64,000 nucleotides of DNA from JASSUD01 sp031963415 (GCA_031963415.1 JASSUI010000001.1:1488001-1552000); one strand, 5' to 3'; counted from the first letter of the stretch, positions 1-8,947 are shown. Made by a program: numbers and translations. The notes: a model not told the origin generated them from the letters alone.

Positions 1-2382
1 CTAGTTAAGTCGGATACGAGCTTGCAAGCCTTTGCATTGAATCAATTGCAAAGGCTATGTGAATCAGGGCAACTCGATCAAGTGGTAGAGAAGCCAGCAT
101 TTTTTGAGTTGTTATGCCTTGCTGATAATCCAGAGCTATTTGGATATTTAAGAGAAAAAATCCAGCAAGAGCCGGCGTTGAAGGCAAAGTTACTGAGCTG
201 GGTCGAACGCTCGAAAACAGAAGAAGTCAAACCCATGGCGGCTAATGCGCTGACCCTATTAGTAAAAAGTGGTGTCCAGTTTAATGGAGCGGACTTAAAT
301 GGAATACGGGTACCAGGTGCAGATTTGAGTGGTGGAGTATTCGATTCAGCACAGTTGCAAGGATCGGATTTGAGGGGAGTCAAGCTGCGGACGAGTTGGC
401 TGCGCCAGGCGAATTTAAGCGGTGCAAAGATGGAAGGGGTGAAGTTTGGTGAATGGCCTTATCTCCAGGAAGAGAGCGAGGTAAGATCGTGCGCGTATTC
501 CCCGGATGGGAAAGCGTGTGCGATGGGCCTCGCAAACGGTACGATCAGCGTCTATGACACCTCGAGCTGGGAAAAACGCTTCACCTTAGCGGGCCATACC
601 GCCGGGGTTACTGGCGTGGTGTATTCGCCCAGCGGTCATCAGATCGCCTCGGGCAGTTATGACAAGACGGTGCGGCTGTGGGACGCGCACAGCGGGGAGG
701 CCGTCCTCACCTTACAAGGGCATACCGGCTCTGTTACTAGCGTGGTGTATTCGCCCAGCGGTCAGCAGATCGCCTCGGGCGGTGGTGACAAGACGGTTCG
801 TCTGTGGGATGCGCACAGCGGGAAGGCCGTCCTCACCTTACAAGGACATACCGGCTGGGTTAGGAGCGTGGTGTATTCGCCCAACGGTCAGCAGATTGCC
901 TCGGGCAGTGATGACCGTACGGTGCGGCTGTGGGACGCACACAGCGGGGAGGCCGGCCACACCTTACAAGGGCATACCGGCTCTGTTACTAGCGTGGTGT
1001 ATTCGCCCAGCGGTCAGCAGATCGCCTCGGGCAGTTGGGATAGCACGGTTCGTCTGTGGGATGCGCACAGCGGGGAGGCTGGCCACACCTTACAAGGGCA
1101 TACCCATGTTGTTAGGAGCGTGGTGTATTCGCCCAGCGGTCATCAGATCGCCTCGGGCGGTGGTGACCAGACGGTACGTCTGTGGGACGCGTACAGCGGG
1201 GAGGCCGGCCACACCTTACAAGGGCATACCGACTATGTTAATAGCGTGGTGTATTCGCCCAGCGGTCAGCAGATCGCCTCGGGCAGTTGGGATAGCACGG
1301 TTCGTCTGTGGGACGCGCACAGCGGGGAGGCCGGCCACACCTTACAAGGGCATACCGACTCTGTTTTTAGCGTGGTGTATTCGCCCAGCAGTCATCAGAT
1401 CGCCTCGGGCAGTTATGACCAGACGGTGCGTCTGTGGGACGCGCACAGCGGGGAGGCCGGCCACATCTTAGAAGGGCATACCCATGTTGTTAGGAGCGTG
1501 GTGTATTCGCCCAGCGGTCATCAGATTGCCTCGGGCAGTGATGACCAGACGGTGCGGCTATGGGACACGCACAGCGGGGAGGCCGGCCACATCTTAGAAG
1601 GGCATACCCATGTTGTTAGGAGCGTGGTGTATTCGCCCAGCGGTCATCAGATTGCCTCGGGCAGTGATGACCAGACGGTGCGGCTATGGGACACGCACAG
1701 CGGGGAGGCCGGCCACACCTTACAAGGGCATACCGGCTGGGTGTTTAGCGTGGTGTATTCGCCCAGCGGTCATCAGATTGCCTCGGGCAGTGATGACCAT
1801 ACGGTGCGGCTATGGGATACGCACAGAGGGAAAGCCGGCCACACCTTACAAGGGCATACTGCCGCTGTTTACAGCGTGGTGTATTCGCCCAGCGGTCATC
1901 AGATCGCCTCGGGCGGTGGGGACAAGACGGTACGTCTGTGGGATACGCACAGCGGGGAGGCCGGCCACACCTTACAAGGGCATACCTCCTATGTTAGGAG
2001 CGTGGTGTATTCGCCCAACGGTCAGCAGATCGCCTCGGGCAGTGATGACAAGACGGTTCGTCTGTGGGACGTGGCCTCGGGTCAGTGTTTAGCGGTCGTG
2101 CGAGATTTTCAGGGAGGCATTAATAGCCTTGCCTGGAAAGAGATAGCTAATAGCAGCTATTTGGTTACCGGCTGTAGCGATAAATCGGTTCGCGCATGGC
2201 AGGTCATCGAAGAGGAAGGACGTTATCAAGTACGGCTATCTTGGAGTACAACAACACATGACAGACTGATTTTGACAGACACCTTTATTCAAGGCATAGA
2301 AGGCTTAAGCTCAGTGAATAAGAAGCTGTTAAAGCAGCGTAAGGCCGTAGGCGAGCCGAGTCCACGTTTTGGCGAAAAATGA
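1..2382 (+). CDS. Pentapeptide/WD40 repeat protein, 3' part of a probable NACHT-WD40 gene (5' end outside window)
   Basis: The reading frame is open from base 1, so the TTG at 22 is not a convincing start and the gene very likely begins outside the window. Visible residues 1-90 match the region just after the NTPase module of the protein at 23741-29095. Pentapeptide-like A(D/N)L repeats follow (about 92-145), then a degenerate WD40 blade, twelve nearly identical 42-residue WD40 blades (about 188-691) and one more degenerate blade, 14 in all, enough for two seven-bladed propellers. The tail carries the motif GIEGLSS-N-LLKQR, also found at the end of the other protein. WD40 propellers bind ligands or proteins. 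In NACHT-WD40 proteins they act as the sensor, but whether this copy has an NTPase domain cannot be seen here. Confidence 0.85.
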   Translation, partial: LVKSDTSLQAFALNQLQRLCESGQLDQVVEKPAFFELLCLADNPELFGYLREKIQQEPALKAKLLSWVERSKTEEVKPMAANALTLLVKSGVQFNGADLNGIRVPGADLSGGVFDSAQLQGSDLRGVKLRTSWLRQANLSGAKMEGVKFGEWPYLQEESEVRSCAYSPDGKACAMGLANGTISVYDTSSWEKRFTLAGHTAGVTGVVYSPSGHQIASGSYDKTVRLWDAHSGEAVLTLQGHTGSVTSVVYSPSGQQIASGGGDKTVRLWDAHSGKAVLTLQGHTGWVRSVVYSPNGQQIASGSDDRTVRLWDAHSGEAGHTLQGHTGSVTSVVYSPSGQQIASGSWDSTVRLWDAHSGEAGHTLQGHTHVVRSVVYSPSGHQIASGGGDQTVRLWDAYSGEAGHTLQGHTDYVNSVVYSPSGQQIASGSWDSTVRLWDAHSGEAGHTLQGHTDSVFSVVYSPSSHQIASGSYDQTVRLWDAHSGEAGHILEGHTHVVRSVVYSPSGHQIASGSDDQTVRLWDTHSGEAGHILEGHTHVVRSVVYSPSGHQIASGSDDQTVRLWDTHSGEAGHTLQGHTGWVFSVVYSPSGHQIASGSDDHTVRLWDTHRGKAGHTLQGHTAAVYSVVYSPSGHQIASGGGDKTVRLWDTHSGEAGHTLQGHTSYVRSVVYSPNGQQIASGSDDKTVRLWDVASGQCLAVVRDFQGGINSLAWKEIANSSYLVTGCSDKSVRAWQVIEEEGRYQVRLSWSTTTHDRLILTDTFIQGIEGLSSVNKKLLKQRKAVGEPSPRFGEK
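583..2094 (+). repeat. Twelve tandem 126-bp WD40-coding repeats
   Basis: Units begin with ACC TTA (or ATC TTA) ahead of a GGG/GGC CAT ACC codon group, at 583, 709 and every 126 bases to 1969. Each encodes one 42-residue blade. Units at 1459-1584 and 1585-1710 are identical base for base. Differences between units cluster at the two residues after Gly-His-Thr, the residue after the next Val, and around the Gly-Ser/Gly-x-Asp loop (Tyr, Gly, Asp, Trp; then Lys, Arg, Ser, Gln, His). The homogeneity shows recent unequal exchange or gene conversion, and copy number may be unstable or mis-assembled. Confidence 0.95.
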
Positions 2383-2418
2383 AGGTTGCCTATTCCTGCT
2401 TGAGGCGTTGATAGAGCG

Positions 2419-2450
2419 TAGCGCGATCCCCCTTGCGGGGGCTGGCGCTA
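2419..2450 (+). terminator. Rho-independent-type terminator of the WD40 gene
   Basis: A two-part stem starts 36 bases after the WD40 stop codon: TAGCGC pairs with GCGCTA and CCCCC with GGGGG around a TTGC loop, followed by a T-rich stretch (GTCGTTCTTTTTC). It overlaps the left edge of the IS982 remnant. Confidence 0.75.
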
Positions 2451-2739
2451 GTCGTTCTTTTTCACCGAATCTGTTACTGGCAATTTAAATCGTTTTACCT
2501 CAATCATGTATGTCAGCATCTGCGCAGGGACTTTCCAAAGCTACCTTCGTACAACCACTGTATTGAATTACTGCCACGCTACAACCTAGCATTAGCCGCC
2601 ACCACGTATTTAACGGCATGGCAGCGTGTGACTCACGCTGATTTCGACTAGGCTTTATTGCGACGTCGATCTCTTGTTGAGACCGTCTTTGATGAATTGA
2701 AGAATTGATGCCAGATCGAGCATACTCGTTATTGATCTC
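2433..2739 (+). pseudogene. IS982-family transposase remnant
   Basis: Translation from 2433 gives LFHR...FKSFYLNHVCQHLR and FPKLPSYNHCIEL, the N-terminal signature of IS982-type DDE transposases (usually LFHQSGYRxFKxFYxxxVC and SYNRFVEL). From 2655 another frame gives LLRRRSLVETVFDELKN, a stop, CQIEHTRY, a stop, then SPINF, which is the C-terminal signature of the same family (usually RxxIETVFDxLKN and QIEHxRHRSPxNF). The catalytic centre between them is missing. The family call comes from remembered motifs. It is a dead internal-deletion derivative with at least two in-frame stops. No terminal inverted repeats were located. Confidence 0.8.
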
Positions 2740-2819
2740 CCATTAACTTCACCCTCAATCTCTCCCAGTTAAGAGAAAGCGAACAATCTCTAAACCACCT
2801 CTAAGTTAATCAAAAAATA

Positions 2820-3584
2820 TCATTCTTTTACTATTGGACAAACCACCGCATTGAAAGCCCCAGGCTTAGCAGCTAACGCGCGAATGGTGAAAGCGATGTC
2901 CTGCGAAACGCGATGTATTGCATGTCTATGCCCTAATACTAAATGGCGATAACTTGGTTTTACTGTTTCACTGGCAAAGGAGTGGCAAGTGAGCGTAGGT
3001 GTTGGTGAAGTCGTATGAGGGGAGATCAGTCTTACACTCCAGAGGACGCTAAGCGTGACACTGCCTGAAGTAGGAGAGTGAGTCGAGGGCGTCAAGCTTG
3101 AGGTAAAACGCTGTATCTTTGCTGTGATCTGATAAATAGGTAAATTCTGAGCATTATGCGTTCGAGCCACATCGAAAGTACCCAGTTGCTCCATCAAAGC
3201 CTCAGAGAGCGCCTGACGAATTTCATCTTGCAGTGATGCGACCCAACGTTGCTGTTCTTTTATTTCGACTTGGCCTGGTGCAGTGGTAATGACAAATTGC
3301 GGCCGATCAACTTGCGCCGGTATTTGCACGGCTCCTACTTCAATATAAAACTTTGTTGCCGGCTTAATTGGCGGCGTTTCTTTTTTCTCTGTGAGAGAGG
3401 TCGCAGAGGTGTCAGATTTCAACGTTTCAGCGTTTAAGGTATAGAAATGCGTAGAGGGCACACTACTGCAACCTACACAGACGACAGCGAGCGTAGCGAT
3501 GGTGAAATGAGAACGCAGGCGCATGCCAAATTTGGCCGTGTATGCATGGCGAATCGAAGGGAGCTTAGCTAAGAAAATTGACAT
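2820..3584 (-). CDS. pqiC: PqiC-type outer-membrane lipoprotein
   Basis: This is the last gene of a pqiA-pqiA-pqiB-pqiC operon. PqiC is the outer-membrane lipoprotein partner of the PqiB tube in the intermembrane lipid-transport system. The 254-residue product has a hydrophobic signal ending VVCVGC before SSVPSTHFYTLN; the Cys would be the lipidated residue, followed by the F-YTL motif typical of the family. The lipobox is atypical (Cys rather than Leu at -3). The ATG at 3584 lies 2 bases after the pqiB stop with GAGGAA upstream, which supports the long start, although an internal Met at residue 21 would give a more normal signal length. Product identity is firm, the start less so. Confidence 0.82.
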   Translation of the reverse strand: MSIFLAKLPSIRHAYTAKFGMRLRSHFTIATLAVVCVGCSSVPSTHFYTLNAETLKSDTSATSLTEKKETPPIKPATKFYIEVGAVQIPAQVDRPQFVITTAPGQVEIKEQQRWVASLQDEIRQALSEALMEQLGTFDVARTHNAQNLPIYQITAKIQRFTSSLTPSTHSPTSGSVTLSVLWSVRLISPHTTSPTPTLTCHSFASETVKPSYRHLVLGHRHAIHRVSQDIAFTIRALAAKPGAFNAVVCPIVKE

Positions 3585-3586
3585 GA

Positions 3587-5230
3587 TTATTCCTCGCGGG
3601 CTTTACCACGTATCAGTGCTTCTGGATGGCGCGCTAAATAATCAGCAAGCGTATTAAGTGATTGAAGAGAACGGGTTAACTCTGTCAACGCTTGATGCAC
3701 ATCTGATTGCAGTGGCGAATCTTGTTGCAGCGTAGCTTCAGCTGCTTTGAAGGTCTGTTGCGCGCTAGCCAGCGTGCGTGTTGCTTGCGGTGCAGTATAT
3801 GTATCTAACTGTTTAAATAAACGATCGGCGTTTTTCAGCATATTGTTAAGTTGTCCACCGATTTGATCAAACGGTACTTTGGCGAGCCTGCGCGTGATAT
3901 CGGCGACTTGCATTTGCAATTGAGTCAGCGTACTTGGCACGGTTGGCATTTCAAACAACGGGTTAGCAGTTTGTCTCGGTGAATGTTTAGTGAGCGAGGC
4001 TGCTGGCGCCTTCGGAAAGAAATCGAGCGCGACGTAAAGTTGCCCTGTCAATGGGTTACCCGTACGCAATTGTGCGCGCAATCCACGTCTCACCAGCTGG
4101 CTAAGCCATTGCACGCTAGACGCTTGTTGAGATGCACCCGTTGTATGTGTAAAACCTAATCTTGTTGGGTAGAGCAGAAGGGTAACCGGCATATGGAAGG
4201 TACCGTGCTTAGCGGAATAATTTAAATCTATCGATTCCACTCGCCCAAGCATCAGGCTATGGAATTCGACAGGGGAACCGACGCTTAACCCTTGTAATGC
4301 TTGATGAAAATTGAGTACGACACGTACGGGCGGCTCATTGGTTTCATATTGAGCATCATTCGAATTGGCCGAGAGACGAAAAACCGCGTTATTCGGTGCA
4401 CGCTGTTGAGCCAATGAGGTAGGCGGCGTGGTAAAGGCAATACCCCCTGTCATTAGGGTGGCGAGTGATTGTGTATTTAATTTAAGTCCATGTTGATCAA
4501 GCCGTACATCAACGCCGCTTGCGTGCCAAAAGCTTGAAGTTACGCTTACAAATTTATCGTATGGCGCATTGACAAAAATACGTAACGTTACCCCTTCTCC
4601 ACCTTCATCAAGTGTGTAGGAAATCACTTGTCCAACGGCCACTCGCCGATAGAAGACAGGTGAGCCAATATCCAATGAACCCAAATCATCGCTATGCAAA
4701 ACAAACTGACGTCCTTGTTTCTCATCGGTGATGATCGGCGGTGTTTCAAGGCCAACGAATTGATGGCTTGTCTGTTTTGATGCGCCTGCATCAACGCCGA
4801 TATAAGCCCCTGAGACTAACGTATTCAGACCTGACACACCATTTGCTGCGATGCGTGGACGCACGACCCAAAATTGCGTATCGGCGACGGCAAAATTTTT
4901 TGCCTGCTTGCTGAGTTCAACATCCACTAAAACGTGCGATAAATCTCGGCTGACTTGTACCCGTTTTACTTCGCCAATATCCACGTTTTTATACTTAACT
5001 TTAGTGTTGCCAGGCTCGATCCCTTCAGCGGTTTTAAAGCTAATCGTGATAGATGGCCCATATTCGAGCATGGGCTTTAAGATAAGTGCTAAGCCGATTA
5101 AGGTCGCCAATAAGGGAATAACCCACACGAGCGCTGCGCTTAAGCGGCTACGCTCTACCACGATGGGTGTGGCGACTGACGCGGAAATAGGGTCGGTGTG
5201 GTTTGATTCGGGTGTTTTTTCAGCGGCCAT
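3587..5230 (-). CDS. pqiB: PqiB, MCE-domain intermembrane lipid transport protein
   Basis: PqiB forms a periplasm-spanning hexameric tube of MCE (MlaD-like) domains for phospholipid movement between membranes. The protein has a single N-terminal membrane helix (VWVIPLLATLIGLALIL), three MCE-type segments recognisable by GI-GNTKVKYK, SLDIGSPVFYR and LSVGSPVEFHS motifs, and a C-terminal helical region. The ATG at 5230 (starting MAAEKTPE) is preferred over an upstream in-frame ATG at 5305, because that longer form would overlap the end of the preceding pqiA gene and adds a non-conserved leader. The length of about 547 residues is normal. It sits 13 bases after pqiA and 2 bases before pqiC, so co-transcription is likely. 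Confidence 0.9.
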   Translation of the reverse strand: MAAEKTPESNHTDPISASVATPIVVERSRLSAALVWVIPLLATLIGLALILKPMLEYGPSITISFKTAEGIEPGNTKVKYKNVDIGEVKRVQVSRDLSHVLVDVELSKQAKNFAVADTQFWVVRPRIAANGVSGLNTLVSGAYIGVDAGASKQTSHQFVGLETPPIITDEKQGRQFVLHSDDLGSLDIGSPVFYRRVAVGQVISYTLDEGGEGVTLRIFVNAPYDKFVSVTSSFWHASGVDVRLDQHGLKLNTQSLATLMTGGIAFTTPPTSLAQQRAPNNAVFRLSANSNDAQYETNEPPVRVVLNFHQALQGLSVGSPVEFHSLMLGRVESIDLNYSAKHGTFHMPVTLLLYPTRLGFTHTTGASQQASSVQWLSQLVRRGLRAQLRTGNPLTGQLYVALDFFPKAPAASLTKHSPRQTANPLFEMPTVPSTLTQLQMQVADITRRLAKVPFDQIGGQLNNMLKNADRLFKQLDTYTAPQATRTLASAQQTFKAAEATLQQDSPLQSDVHQALTELTRSLQSLNTLADYLARHPEALIRGKAREE

Positions 5231-5243
5231 GATTACGCAGGGT

Positions 5244-5894
5244 CTACAGTGAGTTTTCTGTGGCAGAGGGTGAGGCGGAATGATCCCAAATGAGTCGCGC
5301 ATCAAATTGCATCGAGGCCAACATCGTCAAAATAACGACTAACGCGAAAGCCAACGCGCCCGGTCCAGCAATCACCGCTAACGAGCGGAACTGGATCAAC
5401 GTGATGGTCAACATTAGGACAAAAATATCAAGCATTGACCAACGCCCAATATAGTGAATGAAGCGATACAACTTAGCCCTTTGCTGTGGTTGCCAGCGTG
5501 TCTTAGCGTGAGCGGTAAAAGCCAGAAAATTGAGCGCGCCAATTTTAATCAAAGGCACAACGACACTTGCAGTAAAAACAATAACAGCCAGTATCGGTGA
5601 GCCAGACTTCCAAAAGTAGCTGATACCACTCATCAGCGTATCGTTTTTAGCACCGAATAAAGATTGAGTACGCATCATCGGTAATAAATTTGCCGGAAAA
5701 TACAAAATCAGTGCAGCCATTAAAAGTAGCCAAGTGCGCAGCATACTATTAGGCGTGCGTGAGTATAAACGCGCATGACAGCGCTCGCAGCGTAGCTCAC
5801 GATCTTTTGCAATGTATTGATGTACCTGAGCGCAAGCGGTGCAAGCGACTAAACCAGCCTCACGCGCACTCACTATTTCTTTGTATTCATTCAT
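5244..5894 (-). CDS. pqiA: PqiA family inner-membrane protein, second half-size copy
   Basis: The 216-residue product starts with two zinc-ribbon CxxC pairs (CTAC and CERC) and then has four hydrophobic segments with the family's NLLPMM and GRWSMLDIFVL motifs. E. coli PqiA is a single protein of about 417 residues containing two such halves; here each half is a separate gene, an arrangement I recall from other Burkholderiales. The start at 5894 lies 8 bases after the stop of the first copy and has AAGGGA upstream. PqiA is the inner-membrane component of the PqiABC lipid transporter. Confidence 0.87.
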   Translation of the reverse strand: MNEYKEIVSAREAGLVACTACAQVHQYIAKDRELRCERCHARLYSRTPNSMLRTWLLLMAALILYFPANLLPMMRTQSLFGAKNDTLMSGISYFWKSGSPILAVIVFTASVVVPLIKIGALNFLAFTAHAKTRWQPQQRAKLYRFIHYIGRWSMLDIFVLMLTITLIQFRSLAVIAGPGALAFALVVILTMLASMQFDARLIWDHSASPSATENSL

Positions 5895-5902
5895 TGATTT
5901 TT

Positions 5903-6529
5903 TTATCCCTTGGCTAGTTTCACCGTTTGTTGATGATCAACCATACTCCACAAATGACGAGGATCGAAGGCGCTAAGCAAAGCCAGTAAAAACGTCAAAA
6001 GACTAAACGCAAAAAGCGCTGGGCCAGGAATAATACGAGCGAAGCCTGAAAGCTTAACAAGCGTGACGACTAAGCCAAGCATAAAAACTTCTAGCATACC
6101 CCAAGGCCGTATTAGCTGAATAATCCGCAATATGCTGTGAAAGCCAGGCACTCTATGTCCAAACCTTAGTGGCACTAACAAATAAATAAAAGCCAGACAT
6201 TCGAGTAATGGCGCAACCATCACAACACCTGATACCAGCACCGCAACCAGGTGTCTGTGACTGCTCCATAGATGCGCGATACCGCCGATTAAAGTCGCCT
6301 GGTTGGTGAGTCCTTTTACATTAAGCTCGACGATCGGCAAACTATTAGCCGTCAAAAATAAAACTGCGCTAGTGATCGTGATCATTAACAGATAATCAAG
6401 ATTGCCGGAAAAATATTGGTAAAGCACTGCGCCGCAACGCAGGCAGCGTGCACGGTTATTTTTTGCAAGGGGTATTTTTTGATGCAGTGCATCACATTCA
6501 CGACAAGCGATTAATTCTATTTTTTCCAT
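5903..6529 (-). CDS. pqiA: PqiA family inner-membrane protein, first half-size copy
   Basis: This is the first gene of the pqi operon, 208 residues. It begins with CRECDALH and CLRCGAVLY, two CxxC zinc-ribbon pairs, followed by four membrane segments with NSLPIVEL and RPWGMLEVFMLG motifs that mark the PqiA family. A good ribosome-binding site (AGGAGA) precedes the ATG at 6529. With the adjacent second copy it corresponds to one full PqiA. In enterobacteria the pqi operon responds to redox-cycling drugs via SoxRS; nothing in the upstream region here shows that control. Confidence 0.87.
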   Translation of the reverse strand: MEKIELIACRECDALHQKIPLAKNNRARCLRCGAVLYQYFSGNLDYLLMITITSAVLFLTANSLPIVELNVKGLTNQATLIGGIAHLWSSHRHLVAVLVSGVVMVAPLLECLAFIYLLVPLRFGHRVPGFHSILRIIQLIRPWGMLEVFMLGLVVTLVKLSGFARIIPGPALFAFSLLTFLLALLSAFDPRHLWSMVDHQQTVKLAKG

Positions 6530-6847
6530 GAGCCCATCTCCTTTCTCATGAAGCTTTTTAAAAAAGCTTTGCTTAAACTCTGCGCAGTGCGCTGCGATGT
6601 GCCGCGGTAGCTGCTCCTTGCCATATCTACCGATATTTATTTCGCTACGCTACAGGCAGTAGCAAGTAACGATTCTGGACACGATCACATGCAGCGGCCA
6701 TCTTTCGGCTCGTTTTCTTGTTGATTAAGTTAAATGAAGTGCACAGAGTTTATGCATTATTTACCCAATTGGATAGGAATTTGGCGTAGAGAGTTTCGCC
6801 TGCAGTTACAGTATGATGCGCGAGTGTAAAAATAAGGAGGTCAAAAT
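6530..6847. other. Divergent intergenic region pqiA / cytochrome b561
   Basis: These 318 bases separate divergently transcribed genes and must hold both promoters. I see an AT-rich palindrome (AAGCTTTTT/AAAAAAGCTT) at 6551-6570, close to the pqiA start, and a strong ribosome-binding site AAGGAGG at 6834-6840 for the rightward gene. No tRNA, small gene or recognisable operator was found. Confidence 0.5.
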
Positions 6848-7444
6848 ATGAGAGCCGCTACTTCAACAGCTACCACGCAGAAGTACAGCGCACAAGCGAT
6901 GACTTTGCATTGGTTGATCGCATTCTTGATCATTTGGGCTTTTTCAATTGGTTGGATAGTCGATGAATTCCCGCATCTTATTGCTGATAAAGGCAAATAT
7001 ATGTCTTGGCATAAATGGATTGGCGTAACCGTATTTGCGTTGACGCTGTGGCGCTTGCTAGTCCGTATTTTTTGTTCTGCCCCACCGTTACCGGCCACCG
7101 TGTCATGTTGGGAGCGTGCTGCTTCCCATTCGGTACATGGTTTACTCTATATATTAATGTTTGCTGTACCGCTATCTGGCTATTTGTATAGTGCGTCGGC
7201 CGGCAGGCCTGTCGTTTATTTAGGACTCGTGCCCCTACCGATGTTAATTGAGCCGAATGCAGAACTTAAACCGGTGTTGAAATCAGCACATATCTTTCTC
7301 AACTACACATTATTTTGCTTATTTGTGCTGCATCTATTAGCGGCGCTTAAACACCAAATTATCAATCGAGATGGTGTACTCGCTCGTATGGTGCCGTTTA
7401 TGAAAGGCGCTAAATCTCAATCACAGGATTCTGCCAAATCATAA
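6848..7444 (+). CDS. Cytochrome b561 family protein
   Basis: Small four-helix di-heme membrane cytochrome of the bacterial b561 type (YodB/CybB), able to pass electrons between quinones and acceptors such as superoxide. The 198-residue product has the family layout: an early histidine in MTLHWLIAFLI, a second in MSWHKWIGV, then HSVHGLLYILMFAVPLSGYLYS and HIFLNYTLFCLFVLHLLAALKH, giving the expected histidine ligands on helices 1, 3 and 4. The start at 6848 is fixed by AAGGAGG eight bases upstream. It is monocistronic and ends facing an opposing gene. Confidence 0.88.
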   Translation: MRAATSTATTQKYSAQAMTLHWLIAFLIIWAFSIGWIVDEFPHLIADKGKYMSWHKWIGVTVFALTLWRLLVRIFCSAPPLPATVSCWERAASHSVHGLLYILMFAVPLSGYLYSASAGRPVVYLGLVPLPMLIEPNAELKPVLKSAHIFLNYTLFCLFVLHLLAALKHQIINRDGVLARMVPFMKGAKSQSQDSAKS

Positions 7445-7473
7445 TTTATACAGTCACCCTCCACCGCGCAGAA

Positions 7474-7505
7474 TATTTTCGCAGGCTATATAGCTTGCGA
7501 AAATA
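7474..7505. terminator. Bidirectional terminator-like palindrome
   Basis: A 32-base near-perfect palindrome (arms TATTTTCGCA and TGCGAAAATA around GCTATATAGC, one G-T mismatch pair) lies 29 bases after the cytochrome b561 stop and before the convergent Rpn gene. A- and T-rich arms make it usable as a terminator from both sides. Confidence 0.65.
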
Positions 7506-7659
7506 CTATAAAGCTCGAAGTAGCCGGTAAGCATTCGTTAAAGCCTGCTCATAATTTTTAAAAAAGAAAAGCAGCGATGGGTAGAGTTTCAGTTAATACC
7601 TCAAGCAAGGTATTGGCTTCAGATGTTGCTTGTTCAATTCACTGAAATAAAAACACAGA

Positions 7660-8583
7660 TTAATGCTTTTGGGCTAATGCTGTCATTTCTTCGTTGGAGA
7701 GCCCGGTCATTTTCTTGACGATAGAAAAGTCAAAGCCTTCGGCTAGCATATTTTTAGCTATTTCGATCTTGCTCGCTTGCCATCCTTCTTGTATACCTTT
7801 TTGCTTGCCTCTGTACTCTAATTGTTCAGCAAACGTCATGATGGCCTCTCGTTCATTAGGTAAGACCTCAACTAACACATCAATCAACGTATCAGCTGAG
7901 GGGGAGTGTTCGCCCCTATCACTGTAAAGCATATAGTTTATTACATCTACCAAATAGGGTTTGCCTATCTGGTAGATCGTGCGTGTGAATAGACTGTTTT
8001 GCATAATCTGTTTAAATTTATTCGCCACATCTTTTGCTTGATAGTGTTTAAACAGCATCTCCATCAAAGCCGCTAAGCCATGTGTTTCGATAGTCTCTTG
8101 AGATAGCGTGGTGAGATCGATCAAATGAAATGGTTTGAAAAAAAATTCACGTGCCAACTCGGGATGACTGAATTCATCATAAATATCTCTCGAGCGCGGA
8201 TAAGGCGACTCATTACCATGATAGAGGCAGATAGGCAAAACCAACGGGAGTTTGGTATGTCCCGCGCGTAAGTGATCGTCCATTAAACCCACTGTATATT
8301 GCAATTTACGAAAAGCCATTAATTCGGGCACGTTAGATTGGTGCTCTAGCAAAAAGAATATATAGCTATCCTGATGACCGATTTTGCATTGATAAATGAC
8401 GTCGCAGTGCACTTCACGCAACTTAGGCAGCACCAAACTTTTATCAGTGAGACTAAGTGTTTTTATATCCAGGCGCTGAAAGAGTGTTGGTGGTAAATGG
8501 GCACCTAAAAAATCCACTGCAATACGCTTTTCTTTAAGCGAGCGTTTAAAAAATTTATCGTGGATTTGGTGAATTTGCGCCAT
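7660..8583 (-). CDS. Rpn family PD-(D/E)XK nuclease (transposase_31 type)
   Basis: A 307-residue member of the RpnA-like family (YhgA-like, formerly called putative transposase), whose characterised members are DNA endonucleases that promote RecA-independent recombination. The sequence starts with HDKFFKRSLKE, followed by REVHCDVIYQ and FFLLEHQS, which carry the Asp and Glu-x-Gln expected of the nuclease core, then the conserved YTVGLMDDHL and LPLVLPICLYHG stretches. The C terminus has the low-complexity tail usual in this family (GKQKGIQEGWQ, then NMLAEGFDFSIVKKMTGLS). It stands alone between a convergent cytochrome gene and secF. Such genes are common in host-associated bacteria with many mobile elements. 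Confidence 0.87.
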   Translation of the reverse strand: MAQIHQIHDKFFKRSLKEKRIAVDFLGAHLPPTLFQRLDIKTLSLTDKSLVLPKLREVHCDVIYQCKIGHQDSYIFFLLEHQSNVPELMAFRKLQYTVGLMDDHLRAGHTKLPLVLPICLYHGNESPYPRSRDIYDEFSHPELAREFFFKPFHLIDLTTLSQETIETHGLAALMEMLFKHYQAKDVANKFKQIMQNSLFTRTIYQIGKPYLVDVINYMLYSDRGEHSPSADTLIDVLVEVLPNEREAIMTFAEQLEYRGKQKGIQEGWQASKIEIAKNMLAEGFDFSIVKKMTGLSNEEMTALAQKH

Positions 8584-8904
8584 ATAAGACCAGCCAACCT
8601 TTTAAGGGGAGAGAGCAGAGAGGTCGACCAGACACGGTGGTAAAAAGCGATGAGAAAAGCTTCTTAAAGAAAAAATAATAGGAGAGAGCGTGTGTACGAA
8701 ATAGAAGTCTGGTCGCTATCTAATAGCTTCCATTAAGCAATAGTTAGAACTTATCTGGTAGCTAGCTGAAAGGCTAACAGTCTGCTGCAGACTAATCGAA
8801 ACAAACTGTTTTTTGATTATATCGAAAAATGCACATCAAACACGCATTTTTTAATTTTTGTTTAACTGCGCGGTAGTTGATCTGCTACGTCTTATTGCAA
8901 TTAA
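8584..8904. other. Intergenic region between rpn and secF
   Basis: AT-rich sequence upstream of the rpn gene. It contains a short perfect inverted repeat AGTCTGC-T-GCAGACT at 8779-8793, but no gene, tRNA or mobile-element signature that I recognise. Confidence 0.4.
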
Positions 8905-8940
8905 GCCTTTATGGGCAGAGGAGCGGCTGCGCATAAAGGC
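8905..8940 (-). terminator. Stem-loop terminator after secF
   Basis: GCCTTTATG (8905-8913) pairs with CATAAAGGC (8932-8940). The hairpin lies 7 bases beyond the secF stop codon on the minus strand and is followed by TTAATT, consistent with the end of the yajC-secD-secF operon. Confidence 0.7.
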
Positions 8941-8947
8941 CTAATTC

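Noticed and set aside
5894..5903. Two pqiA genes as a frameshifted single gene
   Set aside because: Each half has its own start, ribosome-binding site and complete zinc-ribbon plus membrane domain, and split pqiA genes are known in Burkholderiales.
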